The notes: generated by a model not told the origin, from the sequence alone. Numbered from the stretch's first letter, positions 1-12,640 are shown. The stretch is DNA of 64,000 bases from Pilaira anomala (GCA_025716855.1 JAIXMQ010000014.1:417001-481000); one strand, 5' to 3'. Numbers and translations are program-made.

Positions 1-1260
1 AGAAAAGTGTGTATACGTCTTTGTACAACAAATGGTAGAGTAAACAATAGTTGGTGACGCGTTGAATATTTTCAGCATTATACATACAAGATAATATACA
101 GATTGTGAGAGTAGAGATAAACCTGTTTTAGGTATCATGGCTGAGATAGATTCATGTGATTTGATAAGGGGGAAAAAGTTAAACTGTTGAAATGAGAGTA
201 CATACATATAACGTTTGTGTGTCTATAAACCAAGAGAAAAATTATAAGAGATTAGTAGAGAGAGGAGAACAGTAAATGGATCATGATAATTTAGACAAAA
301 TGTGAAGTTTAGAATCGCACTTACATCAGCATTTATAAAATAATAATCTATCTGTGAAAAAGTTATATAATAAAGGATTACTGAATCTTGAACGTCACGT
401 AAATTACCATAAAGAGACGGACATAATTTTATGTATAAACAACAAGAAGCGTTCCTCTTCTAATTTATTCTTTTAGAGTGTTTTGTATACGTCAAAAACG
501 TATTTGTTTCTATTTATGTAACAATACTTGATAACTATTCTATTACGTAGTGATTTTGTAGAACCATTAATATTTTTTTTTTTACTTGTAATAATAAAAA
601 GTGAAGAAAAATGATAATATATAGGACGGTTCATTAGCAACTCCTTTTTGTTTATATAAATCTATATGCTCCTCATCTAAAATAACTGAATTTGTTATTC
701 TTTTCCTTTATACATCTTTTTTTTTTTTTTTTCGTCGGAATTTATTGGTTTTGTGTGTGTACTTTTAAGATCTAAAATATGTGGGTGTCAATTTAAGTTA
801 CCATGGCATAGGAATGACATAATTTTTTTCTTTGGGGCTGTTTTACTTTTTTCTTTTAATTACCTACCTGCGTTTTTTTTTTTTTTTTTTGTTTTTTTTT
901 TTGTTTCCATGGTTACTTGTCAAAAAATAAATAACAGAATATCGAGCGGAAATCTTGGCTTGTTGGGGCTGATGCTCTACCGTATATAGTAACTGACGAT
1001 CATCCGGGAAATGAGTTCTGAGTCTAATATTGTTTATTTATAAATAAAATACATCCATAGGGCTGTGAATAAACTTTTTTTTTTTTTTTTTGCTGCTAAA
1101 TAACATACTTTAAAAAAAATCCCTGTTCAACCGTCCCCACCACCCCTTTATCCTCCTCTTTTCTTATTGGATTTGATTTTTTTTTTAAACGAAAAAAAAA
1201 AATCCATTATAGTTTTTTTTTTTCTTTCTTCTCGGTTTCTATAACAATTAAAAAGGGACG
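1..1260. other. Intergenic, no gene recognised
   Basis: AT-rich DNA with several T runs (about 719-732, 874-902, 1075-1091). An open frame at 753-989 is mostly poly-Phe from T runs and is not a credible gene. The part next to 1261 is pyrimidine-rich and is probably the promoter and 5' leader of the following gene. Confidence 0.6.
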
Positions 1261-3580
1261 ATGCGAGACAGCTTTTTAAAAATGTTTGGCTCTGTCAGAC
1301 TTGTACAAGAAGTGACAAGATCGAATCAAACGAATGCATGTTCATCTAGTTTAAATGTAGATTCCGAATCAACTTTACAAGATCCTTCATCCACTATTGA
1401 ATCAAGTAACGAAAGTACGATAACTAAAAAACCAAGCATAGAACCAATCATAGAAATTAAACGAGAACCAGAGCCAGAAGAAAAACAAGAAAACCAACAA
1501 CAACAAAAACAAAAGCATCAGCAGCCTCAGCAGCAGCAGCAGCAGCAGCAGGATATGTACATACAACCACCTGCTTTACAGCAACAACTACAACAAAAAC
1601 AACAGTTATGTTGGTCAACTACACAACCTACGGCAATCTCATTTAGTACGATGAGTTCACCTACAAGTTTAAATAGTTACAAACCCAGAAATTTATTATC
1701 ACCTGTTAGAAAGAATTCAAAGTATACCATTCGACATTATCGTACACGACAATCTTCGATGTGTCGTAAACCAGAAGATAGACAAAAAAGTAAATCACAA
1801 AAATTATTATGTTTATGGCCATTACCTACCTTGACACGTTACATGATTTTAATCTCTTTGGTGATTTCGAGCTTAAATTTCTTGAATGTGTTGAATTTAT
1901 CTTGTTCTGCACCCTCATTTGTTTTTCATCGATTTGATTTCTTAAATTTATTACTTTCACCATTTTTGTTTGATTGGACTTTACCTAGTCTCGTCTTATT
2001 TGGCTGGAATATGTTGATTCTCGGTTTATTTGAAGAATCATTAGGCCATATGCTGGGTGGTACTCGTCGATTTCTCGGCTTATTGTCTTTTTTATTCCTG
2101 GTAGTATCTGGAATTCGGTTACTTTTTGGTTTTACTTTTTCAAAATCTACTGGTTGGGCATTTCCATCTTTATTCTTTAGTAACGCTATGCATGAATGTA
2201 GTCAAGGTATGTATAAAATATACTTGATTTTAATAATAAATAATAATTTACTCATATTTAAATACTTATATAGGTCTTGCACCCTTTTTATTTGGCTTAT
2301 TAATTGTTCAATCGCTTAGTATTCAAGACAAGTATATTTTAATTTATGGACAAGAAGATTCTAACAAGATGACAGTCCGTAAAGTAATTTTACAATTTAT
2401 AATGTGTCTTGTCAATTATAGTACAAAAAACATTCTTTGGTGGTCTATTTCTGGATTAGTTACCGGATTCTTGGCTACGCTTTTATTTCAAACTTTATTA
2501 GCATTTGAAAAACGAGAAGATGCAGTCAAGGTGAAAGATGCAAGCGAATTTATCACATTAGAACATTATCGTCGTACACCACTTTGGAGATTGATTTGGT
2601 CAGCAATGAAGAAAAGTATGCTTGTGATCTTTCTTTGTTTCCCAATTTTGATGGCCTGTAATTCATATTATACAAGAGAATTTCAAGTGACTTCAACCGA
2701 ACTCAACACAATCTCTCAAGATCAATACTTATTTACAATGGTATTTATGACTGCACCACGTCGTGGAGATCCTGCTTATCTTAGTAGAACCATTGAATCC
2801 TATTTAGAAAATTGGCCAGAATATCCTGCAATCGATTCACCTTATCGTCGTATGCAAGCTATTATTTATACAGATTTCACGAACCATACTCAATATCATC
2901 TTGCACAACAACATTTCTCAAATACTGTAAAAGGTCAACGCTATTTGAAATGGATTCATCATGATGGAAATGAATGGAATCAAAGGTTACATGTATCAAA
3001 AGCACTCGAGTTTGTTTCTTCTCATTATCAAAGTACTTATTATGCTTTAATGGAAGATGATTTCCCTGTTTGTGGTAACAAAGAATGGCATGAAATTGAA
3101 AATGTTATTTATAAAGCTCAAAAGAATGTACCAAGTCACTGTGGCGTATTTGTTGGTACAGGTGGAAGGTAAATATATATTTTATAACACATACAAATAT
3201 GGGAGAACTCATCAATTATTATTATTTCTTTATGTTTTAGTGGGTTATTCTTGAGACCTGACTTAGCTCGATTGACATCTCAGTTATTATTAGAATATAT
3301 TGATACGCCACCAGATATCATTATTCAAAAGTGTTTGATGGGTCAATTACCAGAATGCGCTCACTGTGCTGATACCTTGGTTACTAGCAAGACTTTATTA
3401 ATGTATCATATTGGTTATAATACTTCTACCAGTGATGACAGAGTCTACAAGAAAGATGAATTCCAATGTGGATGGCGTCACCCATTCGTAAGTTATACAT
3501 ACAAAGAAAAAGAATTCAAATATTTATATGTAAATCTAAACTTTTTGTCTTATTAGAATGGTGATCCAAGTGTAATAACA

Positions 3581-3586
<6 letters not shown>
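1261..3586 (+). CDS. Multi-pass membrane protein: rhomboid-like N-terminus plus PGAP4/MGAT4-like glycosyltransferase
   Basis: Exons 1261-2206, 2274-3168, 3241-3487 and 3557-3586 join in frame to 705 residues. Residues 1-190 are hydrophilic with a polyglutamine stretch (about 78-97). From about 192 to 370 there are several hydrophobic helices whose pattern (TRYMILISLVISSLNFLN, then an FEESLGHMLGGTRRF segment) resembles the rhomboid pseudoproteases UBAC2/Dsc2. After another membrane helix (about 425-445) comes a lumenal-type domain, about 467-705, that starts with TMVFMTAPRRGDPAYLSRT and carries a MEDDF acidic motif near 575. This resembles PGAP4, the GPI-anchor GalNAc transferase, and the related MGAT4 fold. 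Inferred role: sugar transfer in the ER or Golgi, possibly on GPI anchors. All three introns have GT-AG ends and keep frame, so I treat it as one gene; an annotation split at 2207-2273 is the alternative. The stop codon abuts a 33-base A tract. Confidence 0.7.
1494..1551 (+). repeat. CAA/CAG repeat coding polyglutamine
   Basis: Run of CAA and CAG codons in the first exon of the membrane glycosyltransferase gene, with an uninterrupted CAG stretch near its 3' end. It encodes a Gln-rich segment in the cytosolic N-terminus and is likely to vary in length between strains. Confidence 0.85.

Positions 3587-3617
<31 letters not shown>
3585..3617 (+). repeat. A33 homopolymer at a stop codon
   Basis: Thirty-three consecutive A residues begin inside the TAA stop codon of the upstream gene. 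The gene has introns, so this is not a retrocopy tail. It forms the start of the 3' UTR. Confidence 0.9.
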
Positions 3618-3618
<1 letters not shown>

Positions 3619-4947
3619 TAGACCATTAATATTATTATTTTTTAATTCTTTATTTAATTTTTGTTGTACTATAGTAGAAATTTCCTTGTTATTATATTCC
3701 CTTCTTCTTTTATTACAAGTTCTCTCACTAATTCTTTCTCCTCCTTCTCCCTCTTTTTCAAATAATAAAAAAAAACCCTAATTGTGTTTCTAATATATTT
3801 TAAATGTTTGTTTATATTTTTATTATCTGGTCAAAAAATAATATTGTAAATATGTATCGATAAATGTCCAAGGACTTTTAGCAGAACATATAATATCTGA
3901 CAAAATACAAAGTTTAAATCGTCTGTGTGAGAGTGTAAGGGTTTTCGATTTTAAATAAAACTTTTATTGTATACGACCTCCTGCAGTGAAATTTAATTCT
4001 TACATTTGAACTGTAAATCATAATATATTCTGTTTATTTTTTTTGTTATTGTTTCACAATTAAGTAAATCAAGTTAGTCTCTTCTCATTTTTTGTAAAAA
4101 TAAAAATAAAAATAAAATCGTATGTCCTTTTTTTTTTTTAATAAAGACGTTCAAACTTTTCAATTAAATCTAGATTACTTTTTTTACACACACACACGCA
4201 CACACATACAGAATATTGAAAAAAGAAAGATGCCACTTTTTTATAAATTGAAACGTTTAAAAAAAACAAGTGTCTTTTAAATCAGTTACACGGCCTTTTT
4301 GTTATCGTAATCAAAAAAGGTATCATTTTTTTTTTTTTTTGAAAATATGTTCACAAGTGCGTTGTCAAATCTAAATTTCTATTTAATAGGTTTTTTAGTA
4401 CGACATGCATGAAAAAAATATATAACATATTCAATAAAACCTTTAAGATATATACATTTTTTTTTCCTTCTGCATGCCATGACAAAAAAAAAAAAAAAAA
4501 AAAAATAGCAGCTAAATTGTGTGACATATGTATAAATGTTGGGTTACACATGTGTTTACATATATTTTCCCTCTAAAAAGAATAAACCTTACGCTAAAGG
4601 AGATTCATATATACTTCTGAGCCGATTACTGTTAACTCTCTTTTTTTTTTCTACACACAATTGGGTAAAACACACAGACTAAACAGTGTATAAAGAGAGA
4701 AAGGAGACTTTTCGTTTCATTTTCATTGGCAATTCATGATTGGGTTAGATAATTTTACTATTGAGAAGAATGAGAATTTCTAATGCAAGAACTTGCAGGT
4801 TATTTTTATGTAATTTTATACTGTACAGATTTTTATTTATTTTTATTTACATGAACGAGAAAAATAGGGTATTTTTTTTAGAGCTTTTTTTTTTTTGAGT
4901 GAGGCTTTTTTTTTTTTTAGTAGATTATTTACAAAATTGGAAAAGGG
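3618..4947. other. Intergenic, no gene recognised
   Basis: Lies between two convergent genes. It is AT-rich, with T runs at about 4327-4340, A runs at about 4484-4505 and an ACACAC stretch near 4190. The short minus-strand open frame at 4351-4551 is low complexity and is not supported. Confidence 0.6.
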
Positions 4948-5967
4948 TTAATAATGAATATCCCAAAAGTTGAAATCCGGGATGTCTCCATCAGAAGCCA
5001 ATGAGGTTAAGACAGTCGTTGGTACAACTGATGGGCTGTTTTCAATCTCCCAAAAGTTGAATTCTGGAAGTTCCTGAGCACAAACAATCGAAGGTTCAGC
5101 AGGAGTAGGAGGAGGGGGAGATGAACAGCGAGCAAAAGGGGCGGCAGAAGTTTTATTTTCATTTTGACAAAGAAAAACATTTTCAGCACAAGGAGGTGCA
5201 AGCCAATTGTCAGTTGGATTAAGGTATTCTTGAGGAGTACTTACTTCTGGCTGACTATACTGACTTGCACCCGAAGAAAGATCATAACTCCAAGAATCGT
5301 TAAATGACATGGTGGGAGAGGCAGAAGAAGGAGGAGTGGCGTCATCAGCAAAAACTAAGGAAGGGAAATCATCTGGAAATGAAATAGAGGAATATTCATC
5401 ACTACATTCATATTTTAAATCATAATCCATAATGATGCCAAGTGAAGAAGTGGTATGATCAATTGTAATTCTATTATCAAATTCATCTTCATCTTCATCT
5501 TCTTCTAATGGTTGATAACAAGCAATTTCTTCACTCTTGTGTCTTGCAGCATAACGCCAAGTTAAACCACTAATCAATTTAGTATCATCTTCATTGGCAC
5601 GATCAATCTTGATAAAACAAGACGGGCACCGGAAAGTTTCTTCTAGAGCCTTTTCGTCAAGATCAAGACAGTCTAGGTGTAACCAATTTAAACAATCGTC
5701 ACATTGAACCATGGTACCGAATTCTTCAAAGGGAGAAGTACAAATACAGGAAATATCTTCTTGTCTTTGAAATACATGTTTTTTCTTTAAAATCTCGTTA
5801 CGTTTCTTTATCATCCTTTGTTTTGACTTCTTAACGTTCATTTTAGTTGGATTAAAAATCATCATGGACTTTGATGGTCTACCACGACGACGGTTTGTAT
5901 CACTGACCTTTTTGGGTAGAGATTCTAATATGTGTGTAATGTTTAAAAGTCAGGTTCACATGATGAG

Positions 5968-6000
<33 letters not shown>

Positions 6001-6821
6001 GCCCAACACACAAACAAAAACAAAATATAACACTCCCCCCCCCCCTCCCCCAACCAGTAAATAATAATAACAATATTTACCTTCTAAATTATTCATATCT
6101 GGATAATGATAATCAGATAATGTTCTATCTTGACTTGATAATACATGTTGTTCAATTAATGACGCACCGACTGTAGAAACTAAATCTTGATTGGGTGTAT
6201 TCATTTCTTTAGGGAATGAAAGTTTAATGAATTCATCTTCAAAATCAACATGATTGATCTCTTGTGAAATAAAAGTCAAATAATGTTTTAATAAATCTAG
6301 ATTACGAAGTGTTGGTTTTTGTTCTTTTGACCAATGAACATTGGCCAACGCAGTTGGTGATGACATGATTGCAGATGATTCCATAGCAACAATTGTGGGT
6401 TGTTGTGTTGTTGATTTCTCCGTAGAAACTAAAGATTGTTGCTGACTGGATGATTCAATAAGCTGTTGTTGTTGAGTTGATGGTTCCATAGCGACCGGTG
6501 ATTGGATTGGTGATACCATGGTAACAGGTATAGCAACAGGTTGTTTTCTGTTAACGACTGGATCAGAGTTGGATCTTAAGAGATGTTTAGCTGCATTAGA
6601 TATACCAGATTTTAATCTTTTTGCCAACGTATTCACATCATAGATTGTTTTATTGGTGTCAATAACTGTTGATTTATGAAATCGATTGACTTTTGTTGTA
6701 AAGTCTTTTGACTTGACCTTATTATTTTCACTATTAAAATAAAAAAAATAAAAAAAAAATGTCAAAATTGTGTATCGTTATACAATTGTAAAAAAATAAA
6801 AATAACTTACTTGTATTTCAT
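4948..6821 (-). CDS. PHD-finger protein with AT-hook-like motif
   Basis: Transcribed exons 6821-6811, 6730-6081 and 5924-4948 give 545 residues. The first coding exon is only 11 nt (M-K-Y plus two bases). Residues 1-220 are Ser/Gln/Thr-rich. An AT-hook-like RRRGRPSK lies at 232-239, followed by a basic stretch. A single PHD finger spans about 278-325, with zinc ligands C280, C282, C295, C298, H303, C306, C320 and C323 (C4HC3, in a CxC...CDDC...HLDC arrangement). A highly acidic segment and a Ser/Pro-rich tail follow. This layout suggests a nuclear chromatin reader; the PHD type resembles those of the Set3/MLL5 group, but no SET domain is present. The second intron (5925-6080) contains an A32 tract and a C-rich run. 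Target histone mark and complex are unknown. Confidence 0.8.
5968..6054. repeat. A32 tract plus C-rich tract inside an intron
   Basis: Inside the second intron of the PHD-finger gene there are 32 consecutive A bases (5968-5999), then a C-rich stretch at about 6034-6051. In the transcript these read as a long U tract just upstream of the acceptor and a G-rich run near the donor. Confidence 0.85.
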
Positions 6822-9463
6822 TTTAAAGCGAGTAGTAGAAAGAAAAAAGAATAGATAGAGAGATAGGGTATGAAATAACTTTTTTTTTTCTTTTTTTCGT
6901 TTTGATGTAACGGTATATTAGTGAATTCCCAGATAAATTAAAAAGAGACTATTCGAAATAAAGATTGGTACTGAATGAGTTCCAATGAAGTTCAATGAGA
7001 AAGTAAAAAAAAGGGAAGAAAAAAAAAGAGAAGGAAAAAAAAAAAAGATAAGGTGAACAAGAAGGGGAAAAAAAAATAAAAAGGCTGGACTCTGTTGTTA
7101 TTTTTTTTAGGGCGAATAAATAAATAATTTTCTTGAGCGATCGCTTTTTATTTTTTGTGACAGATTAAAGTTTTTTTGGTCCATATCCGAGTAGAGCTTT
7201 TAAATATCCGCCATAAAGCGCAATAAGTTACCATAGATCCTTTTTTTATGCTGCATTGATAAGTGATACATTAAGATTTGATCTCAAAAGTCCCTTTCAT
7301 TTTTTTTCAGCTTTATTTAAATGGAAAAGCAAGGATGCTCGTCACCATTGACTCCTCTTCTCGCTCGGTCTTAACATGACGTCACTTATTACATGTTTTT
7401 ATTTCACAAAGTATCTATTTTTGACAGTGTTTATAAATCGGAGCAGTAAACATAGGTATTTTTTTTTTTTTTTTTTTTGCAAGTGAGAAAAAAAACCGCT
7501 ATTTTGCTGTAGTAATACAAAATATTTTCCCCCCCTTTTTTTTATGCAACCATTTTTCTTTTCCCAACCTAATATTTTACCCAGCCTAAAAAATCTGTTC
7601 TGTGTAACACATACAAAAAAGTAAGATGGTGGAATAAAAATCATCATCATCATTGGCCCATGCGATAAAATATTCATGCGAACTGTGTGTCTCCTCCCCC
7701 CAAAAATAACTCTCTCTCTCTCACACACACACTCACTCTTTCTCCTTTCAATTAGAAAAAAAGAATTCGGTTTATTCAAATAATGGATTTGTTGTTTTCC
7801 GCAAAGTGTGATACAACAACAAATAACAATAACAAAAAAATAAAGTTACACTATATCTTGTTTCAAGTCATCTTTCACTAAAAATCGTTTCAGCCTGTTA
7901 TAGCGTTAAAAATCAATTAAACCCATTTTATTGTGTGTATGCAGCATCTTATTTATTTATGGTTCAATTAAATGCGATTTACTTTACACTATCATTGGTT
8001 GGTTGACGCCAGTTATCGCCAGTCTATGGTAGTTGCTCATCATATTTTTATTAATATTAGGTTACCGCTGCGTTTTTCCTGTCTCTCGCGCTGCGTCACA
8101 TAGCGTGATATCCATTTAATCTCTCTTTTTAGTACAACTAACCTACATGTATGTGGTCTTAACACTTTACTCATTTACTTTTTATTTAGAAATAATCAAT
8201 GATAATAAAAGCTCTTGCTGATCAATTGTGCATCTTGCTAAAATACGGACGCACATACACATATAAATACTGCTGTGTGTGTGAGTTTGTGTGCATGTTA
8301 TATCTCGTTACATTCGGATAGCTATTGATCAAAAGTTTAACTTCAAAGCGTTAGCTTTAAAAAAAAAAGATTAAATCAATGGAAGCACGTTTCAGTTGTA
8401 CACTTCTTGTTAAAACAATATTTTGTCTTCTTCTGTTCTTCTTTTCTTCGATGCAACTTCTACCCTGACGACTTTACTATCAATACTATATCACTCCCTC
8501 TTTTTTCGGCGTTTTTTCCTAATCGTTGAGTAGAAAACGCCATATTACATTCTTTGGTGCCTCGTTTCACTAAATGGATGTCCTTTCTCTTTATATCATT
8601 GTAAATCTCGCAAAAAAAAACAGTAGATTGCTGGATTTTTCATTGTTTTTTTTTGACAACTATAAATTATTCTACATAATACGTAATTTCCCCTTACATA
8701 AAGTTTCTCAAAGATAGTAACCTATAGCTTCGGTACAACCTCAAAAATAAATAAAATAGGTTTAAACTTTTCTTTTTAACGAAGAGTCCCGTCTCGAAAA
8801 GAATACAATAAGTAATTATATTTTATTCCGAGTAACAAAAACAAAATATTGGTCTGAACATTTATCATCATCAGCTCAATATCCTGTCGGGTTAAATACC
8901 GAAGGGTAACTTGCGTGTGTTTCATGCAAATGCCCCCTCCCCCCACTTCCCCCAACCTTTTTTTTTTTCTTATAATCCAATCAAAAATAGTGTAATCTCC
9001 ATCAGTTACGAATTGCCACAATCGTCAACAAATACCATATTGGTGGCTAATGGTTATTTAAAAGAGAAAAAGTAATGAGTGGTTGTAGTTGTGGCATTAT
9101 CCGCTTCTTTTTTTTTGAGCTGCTGCATCGAAATTATTCGTGTGAGTCTTTATCGATTTTTTTTTTCGGAACCACCTTACATGTGGTCGGAATACTATCT
9201 TGTACTTTTGGGACTTTTAGATTTTTTTTTTATTTAAACAAAAAAAAAAAAAAAAAAAGGTACATTGGGCTGGTTCGTACCAAATAAAAAAAGGGAAAAC
9301 AAGAGTGGTTTGCTGATATTAATCACTTAATACCTTTTTGGCTTTAGGACAACAAGATTACATATTATGTTTCGGGCTTCGTCGTGGATATTAAAAGTGC
9401 GAAGACAATGAAAATCGATAGAGTTTACTGTTTTCCCCCCTTCTTTCTTTTTGTTCTATAACG
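6822..9463. other. Long intergenic region between divergent genes
   Basis: About 2.6 kb separate the PHD gene start from the PP2C gene start. It holds purine-rich (about 6980-7080) and pyrimidine-rich stretches and TC/CA microsatellite-like DNA (about 7708-7742). Minus-strand open frames at 7399-7779 and 8776-9021, and the plus frame at 9075-9287, are low complexity and show no family features. No tRNA was recognised. Confidence 0.55.
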
Positions 9464-11107
9464 ATGGCAATTCCTATTCGTACACTTACAGCAGTGGCCG
9501 GTCTTGGCTTAACTGGAGCTGGCGGATATTACTTTATTAACCAAAAATCCACTCTTTCTCCTCCAGTGGTTAAGGAACCCACTGTTAAAAATAAGGCACC
9601 AGTACACTATGACTCGCGTCCTTACACTTTATTAACAGATATTGATATTGATAATCGTTTAAGATCAGGACAATTTGCAAACAAGATAAAAACAAATAAT
9701 GTTAAGGCCATCTATTCGAACCAATTGGCTTCTAACAACCCAGTTGAAGACAACTATAGTATTCATACCTTTCAAAACGGTTTAATCGCAGGTGTTTATG
9801 ATGGTAAAAAAAAAAAAGAATGTTTATCGCGTACTTGCATTCATTGTTTCCCTTTTTTTATTTACATGTAGGTCATATCGGTCCTCATTGTTCTCGATTG
9901 ATTAAAAACCAATTGCCCATTTATATGGCTCGAGAATTAGCTAGTTCAGAAGAACCTAATGTTGAAAAATCCATTTCAACCGCGTTTGAAGATTTAGATG
10001 AAGACATTCAATCACGTTTTTATAACTTGTTTCCAAAAAATTTAAAGCATACAACTGAAAGAGATATTCAAGCTGCTATTGCTCGTCAACCAGACCAAGC
10101 AGCTACAGAGGCTATTATTAATGAAGCTATTAACGGTTCTTGTGCTTGTGCTGTTTATATCAAGGATGGAACAATTTATTCTGCTAATACAGGTGATTCT
10201 CGCGTTGTTAGTAAGTATCAATTATTTCATGAAGTAATTCAATAAGTGTGCTCATCTTGTTTTGTTAGTTGTTAGTCAGGAAGAAGATGGTACATGGAGA
10301 GGTAGACGTTTAGTAGAAGAAGAATCTCCTGCTGATCCTAAATGGCGTGCACATATGCTTTCTCAGCATCCTGCAAATGAATCAGATGTGATTGTGATGA
10401 GAAATCGTATTTTTGGATTAATTGCTGTGGGTGGATGTAAGTTATTGCGAGTTTTATTTCATTTTCAAAGAGACTTAATATGATTTTTATTAGCATTTGG
10501 TGATATCATGTACAAGGTGCCAGTTGAGTATCAAATGAAGGTACTTCCATTTATTCCTTATGATATCTACAAGACTTTTGCTCGTTATCATCATCGCATT
10601 GTAGTCAATTATCGCACGCCACCTTATCTTGAGTCCAAACCTCTTGTTTCTCAACATAAATTAGAAAAGGGAGATCGATTTGTTATTTTGGGTACAGATG
10701 GATTATGGGATGAATTAAGTTGGGATAACGTACGTAGTACAAATGGAGATGAAGTAGCAGCTAAAATGATGAGTACTTGGAAGACTAAAGGGGAATCAAA
10801 TCCTGCTACACATCTTGTACGTGAAGCTTTGTTGTTTGATGCAGTCTACAAGAATGTAGGCAAGAAGGAACCTGTTGTAGATCAAACACTTGAACTTTCC
10901 AAGAGATTGACTCGAAAGCCATCTAGAAATTACCGTGATGACATTACGATTACTGTGATTGAATTAGATACGACAGATATTGCACCTGTTTATGAAAATG
11001 TAGGTCCTGTTTATGAGACAGAGGAAGTTCAATTTGATGTACCTAGACTGTTTGATCCTAAAAAGAATGCATCTTGGTTCTCTGGTTGGATTTGGTCACG
11101 TTTATAA
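9464..11107 (+). CDS. Mitochondrial PP2C-type protein phosphatase (Ptc5/PDP-like)
   Basis: Exons 9464-9803, 9872-10210, 10269-10436 and 10494-11107 give 486 residues. The first 27 residues are hydrophobic and lack acidic residues, fitting a mitochondrial targeting or anchor sequence. PP2C motifs follow in order: VEDNYS (about 94-99), VYDGHIG (111-117), TGDSR (about 221-225), SFGD (283-286), LGTDGLWDE (about 348-356) and DDITITV (about 431-437). These supply the metal-binding aspartates of a Mg/Mn-dependent Ser/Thr phosphatase. The long insert before SFGD and the N-terminus point to the pyruvate dehydrogenase phosphatase/Ptc5 branch, so the likely role is dephosphorylating PDH E1-alpha. Two departures from consensus: DGHIG for DGHGG/DGHAG, and GGSFGD where most members have an Arg-Ala before FGD. 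Confidence 0.85.
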
Positions 11108-11194
11108 AATAAATAAATAAATAAAGATTGTACTGTATTGTATAAATAATAATAATAAAGCCTATTTATTCTATGTATCTATACTCTAAATAGC

Positions 11195-11759
11195 TTAACA
11201 AAGGTTACGCATCCACATACGAATATGAGGAAATCCATCCTCGTCAAAAGTATCACTATCACCTTCTTCAACAGCAAACCCCATCTTGGCATAGAAACCA
11301 CTTTTAGGTACCTTAGAGCTTAAAACAATAGTAGGATAGTTATTTTCTTTACAGTATTGAATTAAAGTTTTGACAAGCTCTTGACCAATTTTAAGTCCAC
11401 GTGCTTCAGGGATAACAGCAAAGCGACTAAGTTTGGCAATCTGACCTGGTTGAGGATATAAACGGATAGTACCAACTGGAACTTGTTTCTCAATAGCGCC
11501 TGATTCAGTTTCTTTGTCACAATAAGCAACCCAATGTTGACAGATATCATCGTTACTATAAAAATGATATATATGGTTAAAAAAAAGGGGAAATTATCTT
11601 TTGATCTGTCGTCGCTTTTTAATACACTTACCCGTCAATTTCTGTTTCAATTGTAAAGTCTTGTTCTTCAACGAAGACAGAGATACGAATCTTTAAGGCT
11701 TGTTCTCTCTCTTCAGGAGTAGTAGCACGCTTGATGAAAAGATTTGTATATTTTACCAT
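11195..11759 (-). CDS. GNAT-family N-acetyltransferase, copy 1
   Basis: Exons 11759-11632 and 11555-11195 give 162 residues. The acetyl-CoA loop is visible as EARGLKIGQELV (R-x-x-x-x-G/A type), followed by a helix, a beta strand (PTIVLSSK) and SGFYAKMGF, the typical GNAT C-terminal signature. The N-terminal part (ISVFVEEQ) matches the ElaA/YjcF-like group. Substrate unknown. It is tail-to-tail with the PP2C gene (87 bp between stops) and lies directly downstream of a close paralogue. Confidence 0.85.
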
Positions 11760-12090
11760 TTTATTTTTTTTTACGTAAGAGATTTGAAAAAAAATAAAAA
11801 GATTAAAAAATTAAAAACTGCACCAATTTAAATAGCAATTGAGCTTAATCTCAAGTCCGATTTCAGTTTTTTATCATTATTCTTTCATCTTCCACCCATC
11901 TAGAACAAATGTCCCGCTTTTTGTTTATCCGGGCGATTGGAGCTCTGGGTCAACATATGCAACATGAGAAGAGAGTAAATACAAGTGGTGAGTGTGTATA
12001 CAATTCATTGGCATGTGTAGATTTGTCGGTTACATTTATAAGTTAAAAATGATTTATTAAAATTTTATATGTGAATATGTTTGTACAATT

Positions 12091-12640
12091 CTAAAGGTTA
12101 CGCATCCACATACGAACATGAGGAGTGCCATCCTCATCAAAAATACTATCATCACCTTCTTCAATAACAAATCCCATCTTGAGATAGAAACCACGTCTAG
12201 GATATTGAGAGTGTAAAACGATCGTGTGATACCCATTGTCCTTGCAGTATTTAATGAAAGTTTTGACAAGTTCTTGACCAATATAAAGACCGCGAGCTTC
12301 ACTAAGGACTGCGAAACGGCCTAATTTGGCTGCATCAGGTTTAGGAATCAAGCGAACGGTGCCAACAGGTACATGCTTTTCTACTGTGCCATCTGCATTT
12401 TCCTTATCACAATAAGCTACCCAATGTTGAGATACATCATCATAACTTTTTTTTTTAATAGTCAGATATCATGGGCTCTTTTTTTTTTGTTTTTTACATC
12501 AAACCATTGTACCTATCAAGTTCACTTTCTAAAGAATATTTTTGTTCGTCTACAAATACAGCAACACGCACTTTTAAAGCATCTTTTCTTTCTTCAACTG
12601 TTTTTAAATGTTTAATAGAAATGTTATTGTATTTTGCCAT
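12091..12640 (-). CDS. GNAT-family N-acetyltransferase, copy 2
   Basis: Exons 12640-12513 and 12445-12091 give 160 residues. It is very similar to copy 1: EARGLYIGQELVKT, RRGFYLKMGF and the ending HVRMWMRNL. The first exon is 128 nt in both copies and the intron sits at the same codon phase, which shows tandem duplication rather than chance clustering. The intron donor here is GTACAA, weaker than the GTAAGT of copy 1. Substrate unknown. Confidence 0.83.

Noticed and set aside
753..989. 78-codon plus-strand open frame
   Set aside because: Mostly poly-Phe from T runs, with no coding character.
7399..7779. 126-codon minus-strand open frame
   Set aside because: Built from microsatellite and homopolymer DNA and lacks any domain-like pattern.
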